This document shows, piece by piece, positions 8,139 through 17,025 of a stretch of DNA of 64,000 nt. Below the pieces are notes generated by a model. The model worked only from the letters and a program-made list of their open reading frames with translations. It was not told the DNA's origin and did not search any database. The position numbers and the translations under genes are program-made. Numbering within the stretch: position 1 is the first letter of the stretch; the number at the start of each line of letters is the position of its first letter. Source of the DNA: Bacillota bacterium (GTDB taxonomy: Bacteria; Bacillota; Clostridia; Christensenellales; SZUA-584); contig JAEWQS010000006.1 of NCBI GenBank assembly GCA_023399095.1, forward strand, positions 4,718-68,717, given 5' to 3'.

Positions 8139-9359
8139 TCAGTCGGTTTTCTGCGCAAGCCCGGCTTTTACCAATGACTTGCTGCCAAGAAGTATAGCGC
8201 TGACGACCACCATCAGGATTCCCGTTCCCACAAGCAGCCACTCAATGGCTACCGTATCGGACAGCGGTCCAAAAACGAGCATTCCAAGTGGCATCACGGC
8301 GCTTGTGATCATGCCAAATAAACCGAATACCCGTCCCAGGAAGGATTCTTCGACCTTCTCCTGCAGAAGCACAGTCGCTGGCGTGTGAAACAACGGGATG
8401 ACAATACCCGTCACGCCCATCACGACCAAATAAAGCCAGAATATCGGTATCACACCCATGGCGAATGTGCACATACCAAGCGCAAACCCTGAAAAAACCA
8501 TTGTATATATCCTGTTCTTAAAGCCGCCCCATACAGCCATCACGAGACCGCCCAGAACCATGCCTAAGGAAAACGCAATTTCAATGGCGCTTAGGTGCCA
8601 GACTCCCCCGCTGAAGCTTCTAGTGACCTGCAATGGCGTTAAAAAGGCAGCGGGCGCAGCAAGGAAAAAGAAAACCGCGCTGAAGCTTAGAAACTTGATG
8701 ATAAAGCCATGTGATCTGATATAGGACAGGCCGCTGCGGAAATCGGAAAAATACCCTTCTTGCCGTTTCTGCATCGCTTTTTCATGCGCCGGCACATGCA
8801 GAAAAAAGATCAGTATGATAATCGCGATAGCAGCGGTCACAACATCGATAAAAAATATGATATCGAGTGTAGCCACAGCCATTAGAGCTCCGCTCGCCAT
8901 GGGTGACACAAGAGTGATCACGCTTTGAATGGTGCTGTTTATGGCGTTGACGCGTGTCAGCTTCTCTTCGGGGACAATTTGCGGAATAAATGCGCCCACG
9001 GCCGGTTGCTGTATGCCCGATCCCAGCGAGCGAATCGCAGATATCAAAAATAGCAGCCAAATTGCCTCATAGCCAAGCAAATAGAGAATGGCAAGCGCAA
9101 GCGTGACAGTTGCAATGCCAGCGTCGGAGAGAATAATGAGTTTTTTTCTATTGTAACGGTCTGCCCAGACTCCTGCGAACGGTGACAGAAAAAAGTTCGG
9201 CAAAAAACCACAGACGATCGAAAGCGTCATCATCAGCCCTGATTGCGTGGAGAGTGTGATATGCCAGAGAATTGCGTATTGCACAAGTGACGAACCAAGC
9301 AGAGACACTGTCTGGCTCGATATAAAAATAGCGGCTTTTTTCTTCCAATCCGAATTCAT
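8139..9359 (-). CDS. MFS efflux transporter
   Basis: A 406-residue permease with about 12 membrane segments. The loop between helices 2 and 3 reads FAGVWADRYNRKKLI, the major-facilitator signature, and the overall pattern (SSLVQYAILWHITL, SGIQQPAVGAFIPQIVPEEKL) fits the drug/siderophore-exporter branch (MFS_3, EntS-like). The substrate cannot be told. No regulator is adjacent. About 255 AT-rich bases downstream carry no gene I would support. Confidence 0.9.
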   Translation of the reverse strand: MNSDWKKKAAIFISSQTVSLLGSSLVQYAILWHITLSTQSGLMMTLSIVCGFLPNFFLSPFAGVWADRYNRKKLIILSDAGIATVTLALAILYLLGYEAIWLLFLISAIRSLGSGIQQPAVGAFIPQIVPEEKLTRVNAINSTIQSVITLVSPMASGALMAVATLDIIFFIDVVTAAIAIIILIFFLHVPAHEKAMQKRQEGYFSDFRSGLSYIRSHGFIIKFLSFSAVFFFLAAPAAFLTPLQVTRSFSGGVWHLSAIEIAFSLGMVLGGLVMAVWGGFKNRIYTMVFSGFALGMCTFAMGVIPIFWLYLVVMGVTGIVIPLFHTPATVLLQEKVEESFLGRVFGLFGMITSAVMPLGMLVFGPLSDTVAIEWLLVGTGILMVVVSAILLGSKSLVKAGLAQKTD

Positions 9360-9479
9360 ATGTTTCCTATCATCGCTAAATTTGCAGACTGCTGTAAGAC
9401 TTTAGCATAAGAGAACAAAGCGAGTCAATATGAAATTAAATATCATCGCCAGTAAAAAGGAAGTTTTATTAAGTAAGAC

Positions 9480-10127
9480 TCAGGCGTAACGCATAAGCAT
9501 ATCGGCATGAACAATGCAGAATGCCATGTCCTTGATGCCGAGCTTTCTGTTATAATAATTCTTAGCTGAGTTAACAGCATTGATTTTTTCAACCATATCC
9601 TTTGCATCAGCCGAGGCGATATCCTCAGCGCTTGTGAATCCTGCTTCTAAGAAAAGCTTAACAGCCAACGAGCCGATTCCGTTTATACGGACAAGCCCAC
9701 ATATGTGGTATAGCTTATCACAGTCTATCTGCTCACAAATCGGTTCTTCGATAACCGAATATGCTTCGAAGAAGTCCTTGGAATTATTAAAGCCTTTTGA
9801 TTTAAGCTGCAGCACAGCCTCGGGTGGCAGAACATCAAATTCGTTTAACGTCACAGCTTTTGGTATCAAGCCGCCGATCTCACGCTTTAGTATTTTCAGA
9901 TAGTTAATATCAATATTTGATTTTTGGCTGAAGGCTGTCATCTTTGCCGTTGTCGATAACGCTTTCATCAAGGTTTGAATGTCGTCGATTCCGCTTTTTT
10001 GGATAGCAGAAAAATTTTCGTCAATGACGTCCAAGAGTACTTTGCGAGAAGGCAACAGCTCAATGCATTTCAAATGGTCTTTATATTGCTGAACAGACAG
10101 GCGGGATAGATCCGGATCATATCTCAT
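9480..10127 (-). CDS. Helix-hairpin-helix (DUF4332-like) protein
   Basis: A 215-residue cytoplasmic protein with two helix-hairpin-helix-like repeats. The clearer one is GLVRINGIGSLAVKLFLEAGFTS (from about residue 148), of the DUF4332 type; an earlier one is LQLKSKGFNNSKDFFEAY. Such repeats usually bind nucleic acid or other proteins, but this is not shown here. AAAGGAG lies ten bases before ATG 10127. It is separated by 36 bases from the YjbR gene, on the same strand. Confidence 0.65.
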   Translation of the reverse strand: MRYDPDLSRLSVQQYKDHLKCIELLPSRKVLLDVIDENFSAIQKSGIDDIQTLMKALSTTAKMTAFSQKSNIDINYLKILKREIGGLIPKAVTLNEFDVLPPEAVLQLKSKGFNNSKDFFEAYSVIEEPICEQIDCDKLYHICGLVRINGIGSLAVKLFLEAGFTSAEDIASADAKDMVEKINAVNSAKNYYNRKLGIKDMAFCIVHADMLMRYA

Positions 10128-10163
10128 AACACATCATCTCCTTTTGTCTAGACTCGTACCGTG

Positions 10164-10523
10164 TCAGACAGAATTGATTTCATTCTGCACCTTTTTGGTC
10201 AACGAATGCAAAACAAGATCATGCGACTTATCAAGCATGTCCTTCAGAACGTCATCAGGCACTTCTCCGTTTAGATCGACGGAGTTCCAATGCTGCTTGT
10301 TCATATAATAGCCAGGCCTTATGTCCTCATACTGGCTGCGCAAAAACTCGCCGAAAGGAGGCTCAAGCTTTACAGTCATGATTGAGCGGCCATCACTATC
10401 TTGACCCTGCATAACAAACATCTTGCCGCCAACCTTATAAAGCAGTGCTCCCCATTCTGTCTTGTATTCCTTTTCTACGCCTTTCTTTGTTAAGCAGTAA
10501 TCTTCTATCCAAGTATATTTCAT
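10164..10523 (-). CDS. MmcQ/YjbR family protein
   Basis: A 119-residue single-domain protein of the MmcQ/YjbR fold. It shows the typical order of a short N-terminal helix, GALLYKVGGKMFVMQG, a strand with IMTVKLEP, and GYYMNKQHWNSVDLNGEVPDDVL. Relatives are described as having a DNA-binding-like (CyaY-like) fold with no fixed role. AGGAG precedes the ATG. It lies 14 bases downstream of mscL and is probably co-transcribed with it. Confidence 0.85.
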   Translation of the reverse strand: MKYTWIEDYCLTKKGVEKEYKTEWGALLYKVGGKMFVMQGQDSDGRSIMTVKLEPPFGEFLRSQYEDIRPGYYMNKQHWNSVDLNGEVPDDVLKDMLDKSHDLVLHSLTKKVQNEINSV

Positions 10524-10537
10524 AAGACGTTCTCCTG

Positions 10538-10915
10538 TTATTTATTTTTAAGCAGATCTCTGATTTCAGTCAGCAAAACTTCTTCTTTGGTTGGCTCGGG
10601 CGGAGATGGTGGAGCGGAAGGCTTCTCTTCTTTTTTAAACTTGTTCATGATTCTGATAATGATAAAAATACATAATGCAATAATGAGAAAATCTATGATG
10701 CTCTGAATAAAGCTGCCATACGCAATTGTCGCATCACCTACTTTATAGCTCATGTCCTTTAAGTCAAGGCCTCCGCTGATGATACCGATAAAAGGCATGA
10801 TGACATCGTTCACAAGCGATGATACGATTTTGCCAAAGGCGCCGCCTATAATCACACCAACAGCGAGGTCTATGACATTACCCCTTGAAATAAACTCTTT
10901 GAATTCTTTAATCAT
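10538..10915 (-). CDS. mscL: Large-conductance mechanosensitive channel
   Basis: A 125-residue MscL that opens under membrane tension and releases solutes during hypo-osmotic shock. The N-terminus KEFKEFISRGNVIDLAVGVIIGGAFGKIV is diagnostic, followed by a second membrane helix (IDFLIIALCIFIIIRIM) and a charged C-terminal bundle helix. The cytoplasmic linker is Pro/Glu-rich. It has its own promoter and a clear AAGGAG. Confidence 0.97.
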   Translation of the reverse strand: MIKEFKEFISRGNVIDLAVGVIIGGAFGKIVSSLVNDVIMPFIGIISGGLDLKDMSYKVGDATIAYGSFIQSIIDFLIIALCIFIIIRIMNKFKKEEKPSAPPSPPEPTKEEVLLTEIRDLLKNK

Positions 10916-10987
10916 ATCGGCTCTCCTTAATAAAATGCCACAATACAGATGGATGCATTGCGGCTGAAAACATAATGTGGTAATTAT

Positions 10988-11015
10988 ATTATACTGATAT
11001 TCGTAATGATTTCAA
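10988..11015 (-). promoter_or_regulatory. Sigma-A promoter of mscL
   Basis: On the minus strand TTGAAA (11015-11010) and TATAAT (10993-10988) are 16 bases apart. It begins just seven bases after the stop codon of the upstream HD-GYP gene. Confidence 0.6.
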
Positions 11016-11021
11016 TTCGTT

Positions 11022-12275
11022 TCAGACTGCGATGCTAAAAAAATTTTCATATATGGCAGCTTCTTTTTGTTGGCTTTCATGGCAAAGATCAGTAAACTCA
11101 TCAAGTCTGCCAATCAACGTATCAACAACTTTTGTGCAAATGGCCTTTTCTTGTGCCATACTTTTCAGAACCCTCACAATCTGCGTTTGAGACATGCCGT
11201 TGCGGTAAGGCCTGTCCTCGGTGATGGAAGTAAAAATATCCGCAACAGCCATAATGCGTGAGCCAAGAGGGATGCTTTCCTCACTCAATTGAAACGGATA
11301 TCCTTTGCCGTTAAGCTTTTCATGGTGAAGCGATGCCCATTTGTTGATCACTTCAAATCCGGCAATTGTATTCAGCAGTCGATACGTATGGAATGTATGA
11401 CCCCGTATGATATTGAACTCTTTACGATTGAGCGCTGACGGTTTTTCAAGCACAGAATTCGGAACGGTCAGCTTTCCGAAGTCATGAAGATATCCGGCTA
11501 TAAGCAGCATTTTGCACTCGTTCTGTGAAAAGCCGCTTAGCTCGCCCAGCCTTTTGGCAACAGCGGCCACGCCCGCAGAATGTGTTGCTGTGAAATGACT
11601 TCGAAAATCAATAATGAATGAAATCATCCGCGTCACATCGAGAAGCTCATCGATGTTGAGGGGCATCATCGCAAAAATGCGCTGAGTCGGCAAATAGTTC
11701 AGCGGAGCGGATTCAAGCAAACTGAGCCAAATATGGTCAGATTTTTTTAATTCTTCAAGAGCCTTAACTGATTCGGGCATAAATTTAGTATCGGAGTTCT
11801 TAGCGATGCTGTTTATGACGTCAGGCACCTGCTCAATAGCACTCTGCTTCGGGTTGAATTTTACGCAAACACGGTCTGCAAGATGAAGGATATGGCTGCT
11901 TATGGGCACTTCCTTATCAAGGAAGTGTAAACCTGATCCAAAGACCCAAGAAATATGATGATACCGGACAATATCAGCAATAGTCGAAAAGACAGGCACT
12001 TCTTCCAGAAGCTTTGCGCTGCGAAACGCATGGCTGTTGACTGTGACAGGTTCTTCTTCGATGAGCATCAATTTTTCATCGTTGGATAAAGCACCGATAT
12101 CATGAAGCATACCGGCCATTAGCAGCTCGCGGCAAGCGGCATCATCGAGCCCCATTTGTTGGCCAATATGGTAAGATAAAAATGCAACCTGCTGATGATG
12201 GCTGGTGTATTCTGCCGCGATCAGGTCAACTGCGTTGGATATACATAAAAGCATGTCGTATTGGTTAACTAACAA
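11022..12275 (-). CDS. Double HD-domain protein, HD-GYP type
   Basis: A protein of about 417 residues with two tandem HD domains. The first has AGMLHDIGAL and RYHHISW; the second has AGYLHDFGKL and HHEKLNGKGYPF, the HD-GYP signature of cyclic-di-GMP phosphodiesterases. No membrane segment or receiver domain is seen, so it is a soluble enzyme or sensor. The start is a judgement: TTG 12275 is nine bases after AAGGAG, while an ATG at 12284 touches the ribosome site. Activity on cyclic-di-GMP is inferred from family only. Confidence 0.85.
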   Translation of the reverse strand: MLVNQYDMLLCISNAVDLIAAEYTSHHQQVAFLSYHIGQQMGLDDAACRELLMAGMLHDIGALSNDEKLMLIEEEPVTVNSHAFRSAKLLEEVPVFSTIADIVRYHHISWVFGSGLHFLDKEVPISSHILHLADRVCVKFNPKQSAIEQVPDVINSIAKNSDTKFMPESVKALEELKKSDHIWLSLLESAPLNYLPTQRIFAMMPLNIDELLDVTRMISFIIDFRSHFTATHSAGVAAVAKRLGELSGFSQNECKMLLIAGYLHDFGKLTVPNSVLEKPSALNRKEFNIIRGHTFHTYRLLNTIAGFEVINKWASLHHEKLNGKGYPFQLSEESIPLGSRIMAVADIFTSITEDRPYRNGMSQTQIVRVLKSMAQEKAICTKVVDTLIGRLDEFTDLCHESQQKEAAIYENFFSIAV

Positions 12276-12360
12276 AGCTGTCATCTCCTTGAAGCAATAC
12301 AAGCCTTTTTTTATTTACCACGATATCATAAGTTTAATCAGAACTTATAAAAAATGAGCA

Positions 12361-12400
12361 AAATAAAAATGACTCCTTGTCTATGAAAGACAAAGAGTCA
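12361..12400 (-). terminator. Terminator of the small regulator gene
   Basis: On the minus strand TGACTCTTTGTC and GACAAGGAGTCA form a strong stem (12400-12371) with a seven-base loop, followed by TTTTTATTT. Confidence 0.85.
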
Positions 12401-12410
12401 CTAAATAACA

Positions 12411-12659
12411 TCAGTCCAGAATCACCATTTGAGCTTTTACACTTGGCAGTACATTAAGCGCTTTTTCCAGCTTCAGCATTTCGTCCTTCTCCCCTGTCAG
12501 CTGTAAAATGAGAATGCCTTCCTCGGAACAAACATTATCCGTTTCATGCAGCCCAAGCCGAACCTTAATGGAACAACCAAATTGAGACAGCACCTCTTGA
12601 ACCTTTGGTGAATGTTCTCTGCGCTCACCGATTTTTACAACCATAATATAACATGTCAT
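12411..12659 (-). CDS. Small ferredoxin-fold (ACT-like) regulator
   Basis: An 82-residue protein with a beta-alpha-beta-beta-alpha-beta pattern: CYIMVVKIG, a helix, SIKVRLGL, GILILQLTG, a helix, and VKAQMVIL. This resembles ACT/NikR-like domains, and the small putative iron-hydrogenase regulator family (TM1266) has the same fold. That link is suggestive only. AAAGGAG precedes ATG 12659. It follows rex by 73 bases on the same strand, which would suit a redox or hydrogenase-related role. Confidence 0.6.
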   Translation of the reverse strand: MTCYIMVVKIGERREHSPKVQEVLSQFGCSIKVRLGLHETDNVCSEEGILILQLTGEKDEMLKLEKALNVLPSVKAQMVILD

Positions 12660-12732
12660 CGTATCTCTCTCCTTTCTGCACACTGCTTATTAATACCTTG
12701 TATTCAAGATTATAATCAAAAAGGATGAAGGC

Positions 12733-13386
12733 TCACGGCTTTTTTTCAAGGGATCTTTTCAAATGCTTTGATAACAGCGACAAAGATACGGCCATGTTTT
12801 CATTTTGGACAAGTATGTGCTCGGGTACCTTGAGATGAACGGGCGCAAAGTTCCAGATCGCTAAAATCTCGCTGTTAACAAGTCTGTCGCATACCTCCTG
12901 AGCTGCTGAGTCCGGCACGGTAATAATACCGATATGAATATGCATACGGTTGCAGATATCTTCAAGCTTATCCATTGTCAATACAGGTATTGAATTGATA
13001 GTTGAGGAAACTGGCAGCTTATCAAACGCTGCCGCGATTCTTATACCGTAGTCTTCAAATCCTTTGTACGACAACAACGCTCTGCCAAGCTGACCATTGC
13101 CAACGAGCACAGCTTCTTTTGTATTGTCGTAGCCGAGAAAAGAAGAGATGCTTTCTATGAGCTCAGTAATCAGAAAACCCTTCTTGGGCTTTCCGGCACT
13201 TATGCTGACAGCTGCAATATCTTTGCGCACCTGCACTTCATTTAGCCGCATCGCCTTGGCAATTGTCGGTGACGAGATATAGACCATGTCGTCTTGTTGA
13301 AGTGTCTTGAGAAAGTTCAGATAATCGGGGAGCCTCCTAAGCGTCTGTTTTGATATGACGGAGAGTTGTCTGGCTGAATCGGCCAT
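12733..13386 (-). CDS. rex: Redox-sensing transcriptional repressor Rex
   Basis: A 217-residue repressor that binds DNA when the NADH/NAD ratio is low and releases it when NADH rises, controlling fermentation and hydrogenase genes. The N-terminal winged helix carries SPTIAKAMRLNEVQVRKDIA. The Rossmann domain begins at VLVGNGQLGRALL (about residues 94-105; the usual form is GAGNLG). C-terminal WNFAPVHLKVPE is typical. It is transcribed from its own promoter. The hydrogenase operon at 31.1 kb is a likely target. Confidence 0.95.
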   Translation of the reverse strand: MADSARQLSVISKQTLRRLPDYLNFLKTLQQDDMVYISSPTIAKAMRLNEVQVRKDIAAVSISAGKPKKGFLITELIESISSFLGYDNTKEAVLVGNGQLGRALLSYKGFEDYGIRIAAAFDKLPVSSTINSIPVLTMDKLEDICNRMHIHIGIITVPDSAAQEVCDRLVNSEILAIWNFAPVHLKVPEHILVQNENMAVSLSLLSKHLKRSLEKKP

Positions 13387-13421
13387 CGCTGCACCTCCAA
13401 TTTGGTATGTTTATACCGATA

Positions 13422-13450
13422 ATTCTATATTGATATCGAAAGTGTGTCAA
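13422..13450 (-). promoter_or_regulatory. Sigma-A promoter of rex
   Basis: Minus-strand TTGACA (13450-13445) and TAGAAT (13427-13422) with a 17-base spacer. The leader to the rex ATG is about 30 bases and contains TGGAGGT. Confidence 0.75.
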
Positions 13451-13451
13451 C

Positions 13452-13486
13452 AAAAAAGCAGCAGCAAGCTCAAGACCTGCTGCTGC
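13452..13486 (-). terminator. Terminator of the chemoreceptor gene
   Basis: Minus-strand stem GCAGCAGCA / TGCTGCTGC with an 11-base loop, ending in TTTTTTG. It directly precedes the rex promoter. Confidence 0.85.
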
Positions 13487-13508
13487 GCAAAAGAGCTTAT
13501 TCTTCTTC

Positions 13509-15866
13509 CTAGTATAGACAATTAAAATCATCAAACGGCGGTGCATCCGGCAGAGCAAGGGGCTCATATACGTGAGCAAGCCCAGGTATAGAGTCATCAC
13601 CATTGCTATCTGTTTTCAGCTTAAACTGTTTCACTAAGCTTTTGAGTGTTTCAGCCTGGCTATAAAGCTGCTCGGCTGCCGCCGCGCTTTGCTGAGACGT
13701 GGCGGAGTTGGTCTGGACAACAGCAGACATCTGTTCAACGCCCTGATTAATCTGAGAAATACTTGTTGCCTGTTCGATGGATGAGACGGCGATCCCCCCT
13801 ACCAGAACCGCAGCCTTTTCAACACCCGCAACGATATCCGAAAGCGATGATGCCGTTTCCTCCGCAATTTTGGTTCCGGCCTCCGTCTTTTTGATTGACC
13901 CTTCAATAAGAGCCGTGGTTTCCTTTGCTGCCTGCGCACTTCTGGCTGCAAGATTTCTTACTTCCTCCGCGACCACAGCGAAGCCTTTGCCGTGCACCCC
14001 CGCACGTGCGGCTTCCACAGCAGCGTTCAACGCGAGTATATTGGTTTGAAACGCAATGTCGTCAATCACCTTAATGATCTTGGATATATTGGCGGACGTA
14101 TCGTTGATTTCCTGAATGGCCTTTTGCATATTGCGCATCTGTACGTCGCCGCTGGCTGCACTCCGTTTTGCTTCCATGACAAGCTCGTTGGCTTTGTCGG
14201 CATTCTGTGCGTTTTGCTTTGCAGCTTCTGCGATCTGTAAAATTGAAGCTGTCAGTTCCTGAATGGAAGCGGCCTGCTCTGCAGCCCCCTGAGATATATT
14301 TTGGCTGCCATCTGAAACCTGCCGAGTGCCCGAGGCCACCTGCTCTGCAGCGATATTGATTTCAGATAACACTTCGCTTAAAGAAAAAGTGATATTATTG
14401 ATGGAATCCTTAAGCGCTACAAAATTGCCTTTGTATTCTGCTGAGATACTGACACTCAGATTACCTCCGGCAATGCATTGCAGAAGCTCTGAGATTTCAT
14501 CGATGTAATTTCTGATAGCGCTGATTGTTTGATTGAGCGCGTTCTTAATAATCGCATGATCACCTTTATATTCATTGACAAGCGTCACGTCAAGGTTGCC
14601 CTTTGCCATTTCCTGAAGCACTCCCGCTGCATCGCCAATGGGTATCGTCACGGCGTCAAGTGTGTTGTTAATGCCAACGATGATTTTTCTAAAGCCGCCT
14701 TGATGACGCTCTGCATCTGCTCTGGCGGATAGGTTTCCATCTAGGGCAGTTTGTGTGAGCATGCTGGTATCTGCGACGAGAGATTTGATGGATTGCATCA
14801 CGCGATCGAAAGATGCCGCCAAAACGCCAATCTCGTCTTTACGCCGATAATTGAATGTGATATCCGTTTCGCCGGCAGCTATCTTCGTGGCTTTATCTGC
14901 GATAGTTAACAACGGCTTTCTGATGCTTCGTCTAACAAAAAGAAAAATAGATAATACAGCAATCAGCACAATACCTGCAGAAACAGAGACAGACATGATA
15001 ACCGCCTGACTACGGCTGTTTTCAATTTCGGTAAGCGGCATTGCAGCAGCCAAAACACCGATTGTATCACCATTGTTGTCATAAAGCGGGGCGTATTTGG
15101 CTAGGTATGGAATGTTAAGTATGCTTGTTGTGCCGGAAAATTCTTGACCATTGCTCAGAACAACTCCAGCAATGTCGGCATCCAGCTTTGTGTCGACTGC
15201 ACGCTGATCATCTTGTTCAATTGTTGTGACATAACGCGAATCACCTTGATACATCGTAAATTCCAGACCGTGATTGCTCTTGAGATCATCGAGCAGGTTT
15301 GTCTTATTGAGCTGAGTGATTGTCACAATGCTGCCCACGATCTGCTTATCCGCATTATATGTAGGCACAGCCGAGATGCAGTATATTCCAAACTGATCGT
15401 TCTGATACACACCGGCTGTGCTTTCTCCTGCCAACGCCTTCTGCAGCGCACCCATTGATTCGCTGATGTTTTTGCCGAGAGGAATTTCTTCCGTCGATGA
15501 ATAGATGGTATTGCCGTTGATGTTCGTAATCACAATAAAATCAAACCCGGTATTTTGGTAATCGCCGATAATTTCCGTGGCATTTATAAAATTACTTCGT
15601 TCAATAGCCCGGATTAAGTCGAAGTTATCTGAATAGAAATTCGCGCCCTTTATGCAGTCTTGCGTGATGCTTTCAAGATAAGAGTTTAAATTCAAAAAAG
15701 CTCTGTCAACCTGATGCGACAGCAAACCATCGGAAAAAGCACTGTTCTGGTTTTGTGTGACATAGACACAAATTGTGACAACCAAAATGAACATCGAAAT
15801 AATGACAATGAGTATTCTTGCAGATAGGCTTTTTAGCCCTCTGGCCTTTGATTCACCCTGTTTCAT
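13509..15866 (-). CDS. Methyl-accepting chemotaxis protein
   Basis: A 785-residue transmembrane chemoreceptor. A first membrane helix (about residues 13-35) is followed by an extracellular Cache-type sensor (about 36-300, with YYISTE-like strands such as IVITNINGNTIYSS), a second helix (SVSAGIVLIAVLSIFLF), a HAMP domain, two further HAMP-like repeats containing EYKGDHAIIKNALN and EYKGNFVALKDSIN, and a signalling domain with the hallmark hairpin EAARAGVHGKGFAVVAEEV. It ends in an acidic tail. ATG 15866 follows AAGGGGTG. No other chemotaxis genes are nearby. Confidence 0.93.
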   Translation of the reverse strand: MKQGESKARGLKSLSARILIVIISMFILVVTICVYVTQNQNSAFSDGLLSHQVDRAFLNLNSYLESITQDCIKGANFYSDNFDLIRAIERSNFINATEIIGDYQNTGFDFIVITNINGNTIYSSTEEIPLGKNISESMGALQKALAGESTAGVYQNDQFGIYCISAVPTYNADKQIVGSIVTITQLNKTNLLDDLKSNHGLEFTMYQGDSRYVTTIEQDDQRAVDTKLDADIAGVVLSNGQEFSGTTSILNIPYLAKYAPLYDNNGDTIGVLAAAMPLTEIENSRSQAVIMSVSVSAGIVLIAVLSIFLFVRRSIRKPLLTIADKATKIAAGETDITFNYRRKDEIGVLAASFDRVMQSIKSLVADTSMLTQTALDGNLSARADAERHQGGFRKIIVGINNTLDAVTIPIGDAAGVLQEMAKGNLDVTLVNEYKGDHAIIKNALNQTISAIRNYIDEISELLQCIAGGNLSVSISAEYKGNFVALKDSINNITFSLSEVLSEINIAAEQVASGTRQVSDGSQNISQGAAEQAASIQELTASILQIAEAAKQNAQNADKANELVMEAKRSAASGDVQMRNMQKAIQEINDTSANISKIIKVIDDIAFQTNILALNAAVEAARAGVHGKGFAVVAEEVRNLAARSAQAAKETTALIEGSIKKTEAGTKIAEETASSLSDIVAGVEKAAVLVGGIAVSSIEQATSISQINQGVEQMSAVVQTNSATSQQSAAAAEQLYSQAETLKSLVKQFKLKTDSNGDDSIPGLAHVYEPLALPDAPPFDDFNCLY

Positions 15867-15941
15867 GTTATCACCCCTTCTATTTAATAAAAAATTATAT
15901 ATGAAAAAATGCTGCGATTTTTTCAAAAACGTTTTGTCAGA

Positions 15942-16400
15942 TTAATCTATGGAAGACTCCCTGTACATAAAAGTGACATGTCCCGCTTGGGAGAATCCGT
16001 TCTTCTTATAAAATTTAAGCGCCGGCATATTCTTATCGGTTAGAAGCGTGATACCGGCGAGATTATTTTTCCGTGCATATTGTTCAAGAAAATCAAGAAG
16101 AGCCGTGCCCCAACCCTTGCGCTGTGCGCTGCGGCGAATAAATAATTCCTCAATAAACAGCTCATCTTGTGTCCACCATGTTTTTTCACGGCATAGGGCA
16201 CAGCCGATGAGAATACCGCCATCAGTTGCCTCAAAACCGACAAACCGGGGCATATCAATAAGCTCACCAAGTAGCTTTTTGGCGGATTCATGAGACCAGT
16301 TTTGATTCCAAGAATCCCCGCTATAGACTTCCGCCATAAGAGCGGCGTAGTCATCAAGCTTTTGTTTTGTTAGAGCCTGAATTTGCATAAGCTGCCTCAT
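15942..16400 (-). CDS. GNAT family N-acetyltransferase
   Basis: A 152-residue acetyltransferase. The acetyl-CoA loop is RRSAQRKGWGTALLDFLEQ, and the C-terminal LLTDKNMPALKFYKKNGF is typical of the family. The substrate is unknown. Its ATG overlaps the stop codon of the preceding acetyltransferase (ATGA), so the pair is co-translated. Confidence 0.88.
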   Translation of the reverse strand: MRQLMQIQALTKQKLDDYAALMAEVYSGDSWNQNWSHESAKKLLGELIDMPRFVGFEATDGGILIGCALCREKTWWTQDELFIEELFIRRSAQRKGWGTALLDFLEQYARKNNLAGITLLTDKNMPALKFYKKNGFSQAGHVTFMYRESSID

Positions 16401-16864
16401 TTGCTTAAGATAAGGATCATGTCATCGTGACGATCATTTTGCACAAACCCGAGATTGTTGTATAAGGGTTTGCCTGCTTCAGTTGCGGTTAGCTCGATAC
16501 TAGACAACGCAAGATTTCTGGCATCGTCAATAATTCTGTTCATAAGCTGTTTGGCAATACCGCGACGGCGATATTCTTTAATTGTATACACATTCAGCAG
16601 CAGTCCGGTTCTTCCGGACAAAAATCTTGGGTTGGCTGGCTTTTCCTGTACGACCAGGAAAGCAGTAGCGATAGCATGATTGTTGGTCTGAGCGATATAT
16701 GCGATAAAGTCATGCGGCAGATGTGCTCTAAAATAGCCGGGTAGCTGCGCGCGTATCTGGGCTTGCTGTGCATCATTCAGCGAGCCAAAGTGTTCGGTGA
16801 GATAATCAATTCTTAATTGAATCAAATCGAATATATCATCTGATGTGGCTTTGCGAATTATCAT
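16397..16864 (-). CDS. GNAT family N-acetyltransferase
   Basis: A 155-residue acetyltransferase with the acetyl-CoA loop EYRRRGIAKQLMNRIIDDA and C-terminal GKPLYNNLGFVQN. It is related only distantly to its downstream partner, so the pair is not a recent duplication. The substrate is unknown. Confidence 0.88.
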   Translation of the reverse strand: MIIRKATSDDIFDLIQLRIDYLTEHFGSLNDAQQAQIRAQLPGYFRAHLPHDFIAYIAQTNNHAIATAFLVVQEKPANPRFLSGRTGLLLNVYTIKEYRRRGIAKQLMNRIIDDARNLALSSIELTATEAGKPLYNNLGFVQNDRHDDMILILSK

Positions 16865-17025
16865 TTGGATATGTTCCTCGATCTTTGTTTAGTAAAGGCT
16901 GCACTAGCAATAGCTGAGGATGCTGAAGATGTCGAAGTGACCTTTTTGAGCGTTGTACGGTTTTTCACACATTATGATATCCAAACAAGGAGCGCTCGCG
17001 TTGATTGTGCCCTATATCTTACCTG

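Noticed and set aside
8015..8197. A 60-residue plus-strand frame with EQARIDEHGWVI
   Set aside because: It overlaps the end of the MFS gene and has only a weak GGAAAC site. The fragment faintly recalls the start of a DUF4262-type protein, but nothing downstream continues it. At most it is a remnant.
12261..12276. TTGGTTAACTAACAAA as a Rex operator
   Set aside because: It lies inside the first codons of the HD-GYP gene, the halves are irregular, and no promoter is positioned to be controlled by it.
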